Assembly (NCBI RefSeq): GCF_012273895.1
Contig: NC_052122.1
Coordinates: forward strand, 10,168,001-10,232,000
Direction of reading: 5' to 3'
Source of the DNA: Zerene cesonia
Lineage: Eukaryota; Arthropoda; Insecta; Lepidoptera; Pieridae
Length of the DNA: 64,000 nt
The position numbers were made by a program, and so were the translations under genes. Positions 1 through 11,781 of this stretch are shown here, in pieces. The notes under the pieces were generated by a model. That model was not told the DNA's origin. It was given only the letters and a program-made list of their open reading frames with translations, and made no database searches. The number at the start of each line of letters is the position of its first letter. The stretch's first letter is position 1.

Positions 1-292
1 GATCGGGGACGTCATCCATGGTCCGGTGCGGTGAGGCGGCGCGAGACGTGTTCTACTCACGCCGCCCACAGGAGGTTAGAGTTGGCAAATAAGCCGCTCT
101 AAGTGTGTTGATGGCCTGCAGGGCTGCCGCCGAAGGGGTCGTGGACGAATCCAACAAGTACCCTTGGCCCCTTCATCAATGCGGCTTGACAGAACACAAT
201 GGGGTTTTAGTCGGTAGGAATCCGATTTCACCCACGGCCTCTTCCCCGGGGGGTTGTGGGTATCTATGAAAGATTTCCCCACATAAAAAAAA
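1..292 (+). mobile_element. 3' end of a non-LTR retrotransposon (truncated by window edge)
   Basis: This is a GC-rich block in an AT-rich setting. It ends in an A-rich tail at about 281-292, as expected for the 3' end of a plus-strand LINE-type element. Positions 195-225 match the reverse complement of 31162-31192 at 30 of 31 bases, and both copies continue with a related 'gatttcccca' stretch before the A-rich tail. The two are therefore related 3' ends. I saw no reverse-transcriptase motifs here; the 5' part lies outside the window. The clade cannot be named without a search. Confidence 0.7.
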
Positions 293-1305
293 GATCGTTT
301 TCCCGCTATGACAAAAAAAAATCTGCTCATGAGTGGCATTATTGGTCAAAAAGAGGACTCTAGCGAATTTAAAAACATCCTCACAAATCCAAAGTACTAA
401 TATAATTTAACTTTAATATAATGCATATTGTCTACTATACATCTAAATGCATATTTAAATTTAAATATATAACTTTGATTCAATTTATCTTGCAAAAAAT
501 TGTTATTTATATATTATTTTACAATGGTTAATAATCATTGTAAACAAAGAAAATTATTAAACTAATGTTGGCCAACATACTGTTTATTATCTGCATGAAA
601 TAGAGTTCATATCAAAATATCAAGAGGTAATAAAAAAATAATTTATTAACGAACGTCATTTATTTAAAACATTAACATGTATTTTGGTTTCGCTATAAAC
701 AACTTAAAAATAATAATAACCTAATATTCACAAAACAACAACGCACAAACATCAGTGGGGTAACCGTTATCAGTCATTCAATCGAGGGCAAAAAGTAAAC
801 CATTTCATGAAGGTTCCCGCATATTTCTCGTGTTTTAGTTATAAAAACACAAATATATCTACCACGATCGATCAACCAACGACTTTGGCAACAATAAAAT
901 CAATGCTGTGGCACATAGAAATTAATAAAATCAACTCATAGCCATAAACATGTTCATTGAAAATATATTCCTAAGTTCATATGTCCTAATTTAAATTGAG
1001 GTTGACAATTAAAGCTTTTTTCGCAAATAAAGACACGAATAATTTTAAGCTGCTCCATGACACAGTCACCTCTATGTGTCGCTAACATGCTAGGAACTAC
1101 TTACGTCATAATATAAGCCGATGAGTAAAAATACGACTATTATTTAACACCAAAAGAAACATCGCATCGCATATATTTACTTCGCCACGCAAATAGATTT
1201 AATACAAAATATAATTACCTATTTGCGATGCTTGATGCCATGCTTCCGTTGCTACAATAGTCTTATTGTCTTCATAATATGGCAATGATTCCCGGGACAG
1301 GAATA
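293..1305. other. AT-rich spacer, no gene seen
   Basis: There is no supported coding region, RNA gene or clear repeat between the retroelement fragment and the end of the Trp-rich protein gene. The sequence is mostly A/T with short homopolymer runs. Confidence 0.6.
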
Positions 1306-1311
1306 TTTAAT
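1306..1311 (-). terminator. Candidate polyadenylation signal (ATTAAA)
   Basis: TTTAAT on the plus strand reads ATTAAA on the minus strand, about 60 bases downstream of the stop codon of the Trp-rich protein gene. It is a common variant of AATAAA and the nearest plausible signal. Confidence 0.4.
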
Positions 1312-1370
1312 AATACATTGAATCCATTTCCGATTCATATCCGTATAAGTACTAGGTTACGAGTATACGA

Positions 1371-2648
1371 TTATTTTGGGAATCGCCACATAGTTGCTTG
1401 AGGGGGCTGTGTACTTGACGGCTGCTTTGAAACTGCTGATGCCACATTGACTGATTTCTGACTTTCAGATCCAGCATTATCGCTTCTATCCCAGCCATGC
1501 TCATGTTCATGTACGTGTTCGTGATGATCTGGTGAAGGGAACCACTCTGATATCCAAACTGGTCTCCAAATCTTTTTAACGCCAGGAACCCAAATTTCCT
1601 TCCAGTCAGGTACCCAGATTTGTTTCCAGGCTTCTTTCCATTCTAATTTCTTGTCAGGCACCCAGATGAGCTTCTTCGATGGTTTCCAAATTTGTTGCCA
1701 GGCTTCTTTCCAGACGAGTTTTTTGTCATCAATCCAGATCTGTTTTTTCTCGGTTCTCCAAATTTGTTTCCACTCGTCCTTCCAAACTAATTTCTTGTCT
1801 GGGATCCAGATTTGCTTTTTAGCTGGTTTCCAATACTTCTTCCAAATTGGTTTCCAAATGAGCTTCTTTTTCCAAAGGTCATGTGATGTATATTCCCAGC
1901 CATCGTGGTCTTTACCCAAATATTTTTCTCCAGGTACTCCAACCTTGATCCATTCGGGTTTCCAAAGCTTCTTCCAAGCGGGGACCTGGATTTCCTTCCA
2001 GCCCGGTACTACTATATCTTTCCATACGGGGACAGTTATTTTCTTCCAATCTGGTACTTTAACCTCTTTCCATGCTGGAACTTTGATAGGTTTCCATTCT
2101 GGTTTGTAAATCTTTTTCCAGTCGGGGACCTTAATTTCCTTCCACACGGGGACTTTAATCGGTACCCACACTGGTTTCCAGATCTTTTTCCAAGAGGGCT
2201 TCCATATTTGTTTCTTGGCTGGTTTCCAAATCTTCTTCCATCCCGGTTTCCAGATTAATTTTTTCTTCCAATAGCCAGGGTCGTGGTGGTCATGGTGGTC
2301 ATGATGATCATCGTGTTCGTGGTGCTCTTCAATGTGGTGCTCTTCGTGGTGATCGTGTTCGATGTGATCATGATGATCGCCGATGTCGTGGTCATCGCCT
2401 AGATGTGGCCCGTCCTGGAATGGACTGACTACATCGTTGGGCACTGGATAATCGTAGCCATCGCGGTTCTGTGCGACATCCTTTTGGTCAACCTTCTGCA
2501 ACTGCTGTTGCGGTTGTTGTTCTTGAGGTATCAACGCCTTGCCCGATACCAGAGCGACGTGGAGGATTACCGCAAGGGTAATCTGCAACAAAAGAAAAAT
2601 ATCACAATAACGATTTAATATCAATGTTATTACGCGAGCGGAACGCAT
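1371..2648 (-). CDS. Secreted Trp-rich octad-repeat protein, His/Asp-rich
   Basis: The open frame is 425 codons. Residues (counted from the ATG at 2648) about 23-36 are hydrophobic and end in VALVSGKA, a signal-peptide-like end. A Gln-rich stretch lies at 42-52 and a His/Asp/Glu-rich segment at 83-123. Two blocks of eight-residue repeats follow (129-240 and 261-372), then a second His cluster (374-386) and a Ser/Gln-rich tail. There are 42 tryptophans. The repeat unit is roughly W-K-x-I-x-[KV]-P-x. The body from 2582 to 1371 is secure. The start is not, because an excellent acceptor (Py-tract then TTGCAG) lies at 2583-2588. Either the ATG at 2648 is used, with or without a 51-nt in-frame intron (2633-2583), or a distal exon near 5917-5940 supplies the start. 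I do not recognise a named family. A structural extracellular or cuticular role is inference from the signal peptide, repeats and His clusters. Confidence 0.82.
   Translation of the reverse strand: MRSARVITLILNRYCDIFLLLQITLAVILHVALVSGKALIPQEQQPQQQLQKVDQKDVAQNRDGYDYPVPNDVVSPFQDGPHLGDDHDIGDHHDHIEHDHHEEHHIEEHHEHDDHHDHHDHHDPGYWKKKLIWKPGWKKIWKPAKKQIWKPSWKKIWKPVWVPIKVPVWKEIKVPDWKKIYKPEWKPIKVPAWKEVKVPDWKKITVPVWKDIVVPGWKEIQVPAWKKLWKPEWIKVGVPGEKYLGKDHDGWEYTSHDLWKKKLIWKPIWKKYWKPAKKQIWIPDKKLVWKDEWKQIWRTEKKQIWIDDKKLVWKEAWQQIWKPSKKLIWVPDKKLEWKEAWKQIWVPDWKEIWVPGVKKIWRPVWISEWFPSPDHHEHVHEHEHGWDRSDNAGSESQKSVNVASAVSKQPSSTQPPQATMWRFPK
1533..1868 (-). repeat. Coding octad array, block 2 (14 x 24 nt)
   Basis: Residues 261-372 again make exactly 14 octads and open with the same WKKKLIWKP start as block 1. 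The 20-residue linker 241-260 separates the blocks. Tetrads of type [WK]-K-[QKL]-[IVLE] alternate with W-[KVI]-[PD]-x. Every Trp from 265 to 369 is on the four-residue lattice. Confidence 0.85.
1929..2264 (-). repeat. Coding octad array, block 1 (14 x 24 nt)
   Basis: Residues 129-240 of the Trp-rich protein divide into 14 units of eight residues without an insertion or deletion. Each unit is two tetrads: one of type [WK]-K-x-[ILV] and one of type x-[KV]-P-x. Tryptophans fall at 133, 137, 141, 149, 153, 157, 161 and then every eight residues to 233, with an extra one at 229. All share one four-residue register. Confidence 0.85.
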
Positions 2649-5600
2649 AGCTATTAAAGTCGCACAGCCATGTTACTGTTAGAAATAAATTGCGTTTAAA
2701 CAATGGGTTATTATTACATTGATATATCTTAGACAAGAGTTGATTTTAATCTTGACCCAAAAAGTTTCACTCTTGCACTTGTTACTTGTTTATTAGAACT
2801 ATTGTGATTGCATAACAAGAACAAAAGGAAAGTGAGAGACATCAACCCGTCGAGCCGATGCTGAAGTAGGAAGTCGTGTATTAGTACACGTTTGTACCGT
2901 TAAGGCAACCATGGGGAAAGTTGACGTTTTAATTATCTCATTATCACAAACAAAGCCTTAAACTTGCAATATTATACAATACGAACGATCCACTGACGCA
3001 TACATGCATATCTATAAATCCATGTAGGACGAATTGCGTCATTTGCGACTTATATAGTAAAAAATGGCAATAAGATTAATATAAAGAAGACGTTCTGGCA
3101 ATAAAGTTCTTTTATAGATCAGAAGTATCAAGTTATGTGTAACTTTCTGTTTTCATTTTATTTAATATCAACTCGTTTTAAAAGTTTTTACAATATTTCT
3201 GTATACGTATTAAAAACATAAAAATAAGGTTAGAAAGATGCAGTCGATTGATTTGGCTGGTTGCAGATCGAGGTGTTACTTTCAAATTATTTATGATGTC
3301 TAGAGTTGTAAATATAAAAATTGTATATTATATTAGAGGGATATAAGTGGCAAATGGAAATTTGAAAGTGTATGTATGTGTCTTCATTAGCACAATTTAC
3401 GCGAACGCACCGGCAAAATAACAGGCAGAGATTTTACGACCGCCAAGCTCAAAGTGAAACGTATTGCACCGATATTATTAACAAATTAAATGGACAAACA
3501 AGAATAATGATGTGGCTTCAGCGTAATCCATTCTGAAATTTATTGAACAACTTTTTATTTGTTGGACATGTGTTATATAAGGGTTTTTCATACGATATGA
3601 CCTGTGGTACATAACGTTAAGTATGTGCCAATTGCCGCTGTACCTGCTAATTTGTCATTGGTCGTGAATAAATGAATAAATGCGTTATAATAAATTGGCT
3701 GCGATATAAATTAAGCCCAGAAACAGGTGATGGATCGTAATTTGTTGAGTGTCGGTATCATTTATCGTCCTACGTTATTTTGTTTTGCTTGGTAGTATCA
3801 AGTGTGCATTTAAACTAGATTTTTCAAATATTGTTTTAGCACATTGATTTCTTATTAGTTAATTCACTTATGTTTTCTATTTAAGACACAGGTTTGAATT
3901 TTCAAAAATTACGAAAACCTGGATCGCGCTATTTATTCATTTATCAATACGAAATGTTTGGTATGTTTAACTCAAAATTTTTTAATTTTCTATAATTAAA
4001 AAATCAATTTTACTTTACATAAATTATTTAAAGAATAGAGAAAACATTCTACGTTGATTAAAAATACTATTGGGGTATCTATTAATCACAATTTTACTTT
4101 CTTTATGTAAATAGGTCCACTTAGACACGGAGTTACATACTTATTACCAGCAATAACCTTTTAAATCTGCTTTCTAAACTAGAAAAAGCAATTACACATA
4201 TCATTTAAACTGCTATCCACTTTACGTTTTATAAATTAAAGCTATAAAATGTTAAATCATTTTTGCTTTGCGTTTATGTAAAAGTCAGTTTAATTCAAAA
4301 TTATTTAGTTCTTAATTCATATTGCAAACAATATGTACTATATAAACAAACAATACACGCCCATTACCTACAATACAACACAATATTATAATAACAAAAC
4401 AATGCGATGTACACACAACGACTATTAAATGGCGCTCAGATCAAGTGCCATGAATATCAACAAATCTCTTATATAACATCACGATACCGTTCTGTATAAT
4501 TACGCACTAAATTGAGATCGCTCGTGACCCCGCAGAGTGGCAGAACAACTACGAGATATTTTTTGGTAACAATATTTTATGACCAAACCAGATTGATTTG
4601 ACAGGGCAACACTATGTTTTCATGATGCCATTAATAAACTTCCTAATCAGTTACCGATGTCACCAGGTATGATATAACACATGATTCTAACGATAGTGAT
4701 TTTTTTTCAGTGATTTCTATTCATTGATTTGATTTTCCTAAAACCCTTAACTCTTTATTTTAAATAATGACTCTATAATACCGTTAAATAGCGACATAAT
4801 TGAAAATCTCTCGAAACCTTTATATTTCACAAGGCCCCTATAATCTTCCCTTTCCATTGGTAGGTTCCATATAATTACAATCGTCTAATTAATTACAGGC
4901 AATAATGCGGAAAACCGGAAAAAGCTTGTTTCCACGACGTCACTTTTCTTTTGTCTAAAAACGTGTGACATAGGTCAGTGCCTTCTCATCAATGGCGCAT
5001 AAAAACTTACGGCATTTTATAACGGTCGGAAATGGTTTCAAAAATAAATATTTCGAAATGATACGGGTAAAATTATATCGTTCATTCACATTTTAAACGA
5101 AATTAAATATGTTTAATGGAAAATAGATTTCATAACGCGGAAAACTGATCATTTGATTGAAACTATTCGATATTTTGTTAAACTTTTAAATTATATATAC
5201 GCGTTTTATATTTGATAGTAATAAATGTGGCGTTAACCGCTTCGAGTTAGGACTAACCAAATTTAGTCGAGCGTTTCCATATTTGGTACAACAATCGATT
5301 ATATAAACTTATGAGTAATATTACGTTCTACTTATTGTGTTTATAAACTTAAACGAGGGTTTAAGTGCTTTCCCTTTCATAAGAAACATTTGAAACTCAC
5401 GGATATCGACAAAAAGCAAAGTAGGTTAACCTTTAGCCACACAGGTATATTGTCTTCAAAGACAATATTTAACAATTAATAATGTATGCAAGTTTAAATT
5501 TCATCTAAATGTGCCGTTAAAAATTAATTCGTCTTAATTCGACATCAAAAAGACCGTAGTGAAAAAACTTCGTTATTACAACTATATTGATAATAAACAC

Positions 5601-5910
5601 CAATTATTAGATTTGATAACGTCAACACAAATATTTTTGTTCGATCAACATTTATCGATTAGTTACAAGCACGTATGTAATAGCTTTCAATGTAAAGTTT
5701 GAAGAGTAAATTTAACAAGAGCTAACATTTAAATTGGCTATTCGGTTGTCAAATTTTATGTGTAATTAAATATTTAAGTATTGCAATTTTCGGTTGCGCG
5801 CCTAAAACACACTCGATATTAAAATCACATTGAAAATGAAAATCGAAATACAATCAAGACCGCGACCGTAGCACTCGAAAACAATTCGAAAAAAAAAACG
5901 ATTTCTCAAA
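2649..5910. other. AT-rich stretch; possible 5' intron of the Trp-rich gene
   Basis: No exon, RNA gene or recognisable repeat was found here. If the distal first exon at 5917-5940 is real, this is a 3.3-kb phase-0 intron (5916-2583). Only small local palindromes stand out, for example 10-bp arms at 5449-5470. Confidence 0.4.
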
Positions 5911-6020
5911 ACTGACCACTGGGCTCCGAATCCCTCGCATGATGGGCGGGGACGGCCTTGCCTATGTGTCGACTGCGAAACTTCTCCGTTTAAACGCCTT
6001 GAGCCAATATTTATATACGA
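5911..6020 (-). promoter_or_regulatory. Candidate TATA promoter and short first exon
   Basis: A GC-rich island contains TATATAAA on the minus strand (6017-6010). About 43 bases downstream is an initiator-like CAGTC (5975-5971). The first ATG after that is at 5940-5938, with A at -3. It opens eight codons (MRGIRSPV) that end at a possible GTCAGT donor (5916-5911) in phase 0. That phase fits the acceptor at 2583, and the junction would give a good signal peptide (two Arg, then the hydrophobic core). The weak points are the TATA-to-initiator distance, somewhat longer than usual, and a non-consensus donor. It may be the promoter of the Trp-rich gene or unrelated. Confidence 0.4.
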
Positions 6021-7526
6021 AGCCCACCCCTCAGCATGGAGGGGACCGCTTTCGAAGGTTCCAAGGAAGCGTGGGCACGGGAGATCCTTCCGTTTTAGGT
6101 GTATCGTTGTATAACAAAAATCAGTTAGCGTTAACGAAACGCCCACCGCTAATACGGATTATACCAATTATTACTGCTCATGTTATTTGGACTTATTAAT
6201 AAAACATATTTATTAAGATCGTGCTCGTTGAAATGAATAAAATCGTACAAAATATTCTCATTTGCCGCTTTATGTTGCAAGAATAATGCAAACGATCATT
6301 TTTATGGGCTCGGATTCAAGTGTTTCTATTGTTATCAAACAATTCGTAGCGAGAAACATTCTTGTGATTTTATTAAATGCTTTCTTATCTGCTTAAATTG
6401 CAATTATTAATTAAATTTTAAATTTGAAGAAATAATTTAACTGAGAACAATTGCATTCGAGAACGATTGTTTTGTCAAACCGTTGAAAAGTATTTATGTA
6501 AAACATTACCCCGTTTAAAATAAATAGAATAAATAAAAGGTCACTCACACACTCATCACGAAATCTCTAAAACCACGCAATATGATTGATCAAATTTTGC
6601 ATTTATGTATATTGATTCAGATTATATTTAGTGTATGTATATCGATATAGGGTTGCATTAAGCGCCTAAGGGTTCTCCCAAATTTATTTAATAGTCCTGC
6701 ATTTATAGAGCCGCAGGCTTCAATTAGCTGACGCCCGCTAAGAACAAATAGTGCTTTCGCAAATTTAGACATATGATTGCGTTATGTGTGTGGATTTTAG
6801 CTCTAATATGTCTCTCATATCTTAATCCTATGCTCAGACTAAATAGATCGTATGTTTGTATTAGTAATAGCGTGCTTTGACTTATGTCAAAGCTCATTAT
6901 TGTGCACTGAATACTACAAGTTCATGCAATACGTTACAAACGTACATTAGTATTGCACATTTAGTCCCGCTAAATTGCGATTAAATCTTACCGAAATAGA
7001 TATGTCGGCATCGTTAAGTTTAAGTTTCTTATAATGTTATATTTTGGGAGAAAACTTCAATGGAAACCGTTTTAATTTTTAATGGTGAGAAGGCTTTCTG
7101 TCGTCTGACTTAAGTTCATATTTAGAATGAGATACTAGGATGAGATTTTATTATGTTCTAATTTTTTAAATATAGTAACTATGAATAACGGTTTCAGTTA
7201 TTAATTGTGTACATTTTTGTTGCAACTGGTTTATAACTACTTATAATATTTTCTATAATAGAGAACGTAAGTACTTGTTGTTTATGTTAAGCAGTATGTA
7301 TTATATATAAGTTGTTATTTAGGTTTGGGAATTGTTAAATCGCGCATTGTCAACCGTTAGTGATTGGTGCAGTCAACTGGTAGTGGGCCAATAAGTATAA
7401 TGAATTATTCAAACTATTTATTCTTTAATCATAATGTGCTAACAATTAACATGGCTCATTAATGATACCTCGATTACTGTTCATATCCCATCCCAGCCTG
7501 TTGTCATCGGTGTACCTACAACTATT

Positions 7527-7580
7527 ATATTATATATATTTAATAATATATAATATTTAATAATATATATTTAATAATGT
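7527..7580. repeat. AT-rich imperfect tandem repeat
   Basis: The unit atatttaataat recurs several times with small changes, giving a short low-complexity array. No function is visible. Confidence 0.6.
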
Positions 7581-9778
7581 TGATTGAGTTTTAAACCTTC
7601 ACTGACACACTGGAAATAACATCTGTATTATGGAAAAAGGACGAAAAGTCATAATGTCAATGTCGATTGAACGAAACGTAATCAGGGTTCAGGGTTCAAA
7701 CGTTTGGTTTGACAAATAGTTGGGATTCCAATGGGATTCCAATTTTAGGGCATTGGATTAAAATCTATGTACCTCGGATCGTTTTCATTTCAATTTTGTT
7801 AAAACGTTTTTACAGTGTTATGGTTCTTTTGTTACTTTTATGCCGCAGTAGCGGTGATCCGCTGTTATTTTTATAGGTATTATACAATATGGCTATTTTT
7901 ATTCAATTTATAGAGACATTTTCGCGCGTGATCCTCTTATTCTATTTTGTTTGTAGATTTCGAGGCTTAAGCTGTTTCAATATTGATATTGTTCTGTTTG
8001 TTATTTCGTTTTTGTTTGAAATTTTACAATGTTTGCTTAATACTTGCATGTTCAAAATACATTTTATAATATGCAACTAATGGTGCCTCCCGATTTTACC
8101 CATCTATATCTATTCGTGATTGAAAAAGAATTATAGGCAGGCATTTCATATCACTCCCAGGTAATGAAGTATTTCATTAACGAAAATTGTGAGAGAGAGT
8201 GTGAAAAAAAACGAAATGTAGGAAGCTAAATATGAATCCTTTGTATTAGCTTGTATGAACTCCAACATACACGTGTAAATCATAAAAAAATTTTTGCACA
8301 TAGTGATATAAAAATAAGAAACCGTAGTAAACACGAAATATCTCTTTCCAGTACTATGTAAATAGATGTTATATTTTTAGAAAATTGATTCCATCTCTCC
8401 TGCACGAGGAATAAGAAGCAGTTCAAATTCTAGGAACCCAATAAGTATTTTCAAGCTATTCGTCCGCCATGTATGTAATCCGTTTCTAAGAACACTAATA
8501 TAATATATTTTTGTGACGAAGCATACTTTATGCACTTAAAATATTATAAATAAGAAGTTAGTGTAATTACAAACATAGATATTACCAATACTGAATGGAT
8601 TTCAGTATGTTATGCTCCCTAGTTAGAACTAGCTGTAACTAAATGTTACAAGTTACTCTAGTGATATTTAGATAAAATAAGACTTACCCAATGATTTCAA
8701 AACCTCCATTGTTTTGGGTTTTCATATCAATTTACAAATATTAAGACTAAAATTTAAATCGTCATTTCGCAACGCATTTATAGTTATGTAACACAATCGA
8801 TACTTCAATACATACTAATTAATATAACTTATTACTAACACTGACACATAGGCTTGATTTCGTTGGCTTGACATATTTTCCGAGGTATTTGAAGGGCAGA
8901 GTTTCTATTATGATTAATTACGAAAAAAGAGCTAAATATCGCATACCATAATATCATTATTCAATAATTGATTGAAAACATAGCTAACATGGTTGCGTAT
9001 AGATATATTAGCATAACTACGTAATGAATACATGTTTAGTGTAAACTAATAAAGGCTTTATTAATACTGTGAAATTCGTACAATTAAATTTTAAACGAAT
9101 CAAATATCAAAGACTGCAGCACCGATGTCAGTACCAGAAAGAGCTTTAAAAAGAACGATAAAATAACCAAAGAGTTATTTAATTACAAAATATGTATCTA
9201 CAGAATTGATTATGTGAGTTTCGTCACTTATCAGCATGACAACAATTTCTTCTATGGCGCCACTTATGTGTATTAACATAATTACATAATGATTATATTA
9301 CATTATTTTCCAATACCATCACGTGTCTTTGTTCTAGTGAGAATTAAATTAATTAGTGAATAACATTAACAAAATATAACATGGATTTATATAGTTATAT
9401 AATAAGCTGGCGCCTCAATCTATCTAAAGTTTGGGAAAAAACTCAATAAGAAAAGTATAATTTGGTTGAAAAACCTCTCAAAATTTCCTTTTAATACTTT
9501 TGTAATGAAAATCGATATTTCGTAAATTAATTTTGGCATTATGCACTGCCATCTCGGTGATTAAAACTTCGATATTAAATATAAAAGTCGAGACTTTAAA
9601 AGCGTGTCAAAATCCTCAGCACCACTGCTCATATTAAAAAAAAGGTTGGCAAAGTTCAAGTTGGATCACGCACGAAGAGTTCTGTACTATTATCTTCAAA
9701 ACATCACGTATGTTATATGGGAGCTCCATTTACATATTATACAAACAACAGACATACGAACAGCAAAGTCTTAGTAGT

Positions 9779-9816
9779 AGGGTTCCATTTAAACTTTTTT
9801 TTACGGAACCCTAAAA
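9779..9816. repeat. Short inverted-repeat element (agggttcc ... ggaaccct)
   Basis: An agggttcc arm and a ggaaccct arm flank a T-rich centre. From memory this sequence resembles a dispersed end repeat common in lepidopteran genomes; no search was possible, so the family is not named. Confidence 0.35.
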
Positions 9817-11090
9817 ACCTTCGTCATGACGATGGTTGTCATGAAAACGATATAATAAAACAATATTTTGTGCTCTATAATATGGGTCTACTGTAGTTTT
9901 AAATCCATGACATTTTGAGTCATGCTTTTCTTATTAAAAAAAAAAATTATTTAAGATGATGGATAAGACACTTTTTATTTTTGAATGGTTTAAAAATGTG
10001 TACGTTCCTCTATCACACAAAAAATCTGGCTAAGGATATTTGAAATTGATTATTGAATTTTAGGACAGTTCGCAATCACGATTACAATATGTTGTTCGTT
10101 TGTGTCGATTGAACCCGTGCGAGCAGTTCAATTTATTTTTCAACCGAACGCTCCAAACATTTAAAAGCACGCGTTGGGTTAGCTCTCGGGAACTCATATT
10201 TACACAGGTATATTTTTACAGACGGAGTTTATACTACAACTAAGGTAATATTAACTCTGTATTGAATTACAATTTTCAAAGGCAAGCATTTATACCGAAT
10301 AATCAATATCTAAGCAGACGCCACCCAACTCAGAAGGTGATACGCGTGTCGATGACAATGTGTTCTGACCGGCATAATTAGAAAGTTGAGCTGTTGCTAT
10401 TAACATGTTTATGGAATAATTAATTGTTAATGAGATACTTCTGTTCTAGAGGTAATAATCTTACGAAATAATACATTTTTAATATATTTTTTAGGTTATT
10501 TATATGAAAAGATACTCAACATACTTTCTTATACTATGATCGGGCTAAACAAGAAATTTTGCAAAGGTGTCTGAGGGAGACTCGCCAATTTTTACGGTGA
10601 TTTGTGAATCTGAAATTGGAAGTAAGATAGAGTTTCAACTAGGAATATATTTTAAAACATGGTCGATAAATGAATTCCGTAAATATAGAGATTATTCATA
10701 CAAAAACGTAGTTATTTCTGCTTATTCATTATAATCACAATACCGTATTTTAAAGCACGACGATTGAAAAGAACGACCAATAAGCTAACGTTTAATCATT
10801 AATCTTCGTAGGACGCATTTTAAAAACCATGTAGTTGAAGTTCTATGTATAATTGTTACCTATACCAATTAAAAAGTATTGGTAAAGAGGTACTAACTAA
10901 CCTTTCTAATATTACCAAAATCGGTTTTGTCGGGGGTTCCAGAGAAATGGAGTAGGTACCTGCGACGTGAATGATGTCTAAACTATTTTTTAAGGCAGAT
11001 TTCAATATCGAGGGATGCGAATTGAATCCATGAGGTCAGATGTTAAATCTGTTAGATATCAGCAGACAAATAATATGAATTATTTATCTG

Positions 11091-11259
11091 CTGCCGTAGA
11101 ACCGAGGGGTCTTGGTTTCGATTCCCGGTGGAGACGCACAAAAAATAGTCTGGGTTTGGCAGGACACAGAAGGCTGATCACCTACTTGTCCATAAAGAAA
11201 ATCGATCAGCGAAACAGATGTATATCATCTATTACTTTTAACCCCCCATGATATTAGGT
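11091..11259 (+). mobile_element. tRNA-derived SINE, 5'-truncated copy
   Basis: A box-B-like ggtttcgattccc lies at 11114-11126. It is followed by the same body as the SINE at 11577-11781 (shared gacgcacaaaaaa and ggcaggacacagaaggctga). The A-box end is missing and the 3' part is diverged. The copy is inverted relative to its neighbour about 320 bp away. Confidence 0.75.
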
Positions 11260-11576
11260 GGACTTACAGTGAATAGCATTAAGTACTATTCATTATTTAT
11301 TTTTCTACTTCTTTGACATTAGGTTACTGCCCACAAGTAGCCTAACACACCAGTATAATAAACTAACATTGGATAGCTTCACTACATAGTATAAAACAAA
11401 GTCGCTTTCTCTGTCCCTATGTCCCTATGTATGCTTAAATCTTTAAAACTGCTCAATGGGGTTTGATGGTTTTTAATTCTTAATAGAGTGATTCAAAAGG
11501 AATGTTGTTTAATAACATCTACTGAACTACTCCGAATTAACGCGTCCGAAGCAGGCAAAAGCTAGCATAGCATAAA

Positions 11577-11781
11577 GTGAAGTCCCGTGTCCCCTAGTGG
11601 GGTATGGGGCAAATGATGTACATCCGTTTCACTGATCGATTTTCTTTAGGGACAAGTAGGTGATCAGCCTTCTGTGTCCTGCCAGACCGAGACATTTTTT
11701 TTTGTGCGTCCCCACCGGGATTTGAACCCAGGACCCCTTGGGTCTACGCTCAGGCGTTAATCACTGTACCAAGGAGGCGGT
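11577..11781 (-). mobile_element. Full-length tRNA-derived SINE with target-site duplication
   Basis: On the minus strand the head carries an A-box-like tggtacagtgattaacgcc (11771-11753) and a box B ggttcaaatccc (11728-11717), the internal RNA polymerase III promoter of a tRNA-derived SINE. The element is about 205 bp and is flanked by 11-bp direct repeats catagcataaa at 11566-11576 and 11782-11792. These are a clear target-site duplication showing that it inserted as a unit. The clean repeats suggest a fairly recent insertion. Confidence 0.88.

Larger units (their letters stand above)
6110..11090. other. AT-rich intergenic region without a convincing gene
   Basis: The open frames here are short and AT-driven, with no domain or splice pattern that I could support. 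It contains an AT satellite-like patch at 7527-7580 and a short inverted element near 9779-9816, listed separately. Confidence 0.5.

Noticed and set aside
1651..2258. Two long plus-strand open frames opposite the Trp-rich gene
   Set aside because: They are shadows created by the 24-nt repeats. The minus frame has a signal peptide, motif structure and stop context, whereas these read as Phe/Gln-rich complements.
5802..6199. Overlapping frames on both strands in the promoter island
   Set aside because: They cross the TATA box and the candidate first exon without any domain. They are composition effects of the GC-rich patch.
11577..11781. A functional tRNA gene (A and B boxes present)
   Set aside because: The cloverleaf does not close, the element has a long unrelated body and it is flanked by target-site duplications, so it is a SINE.
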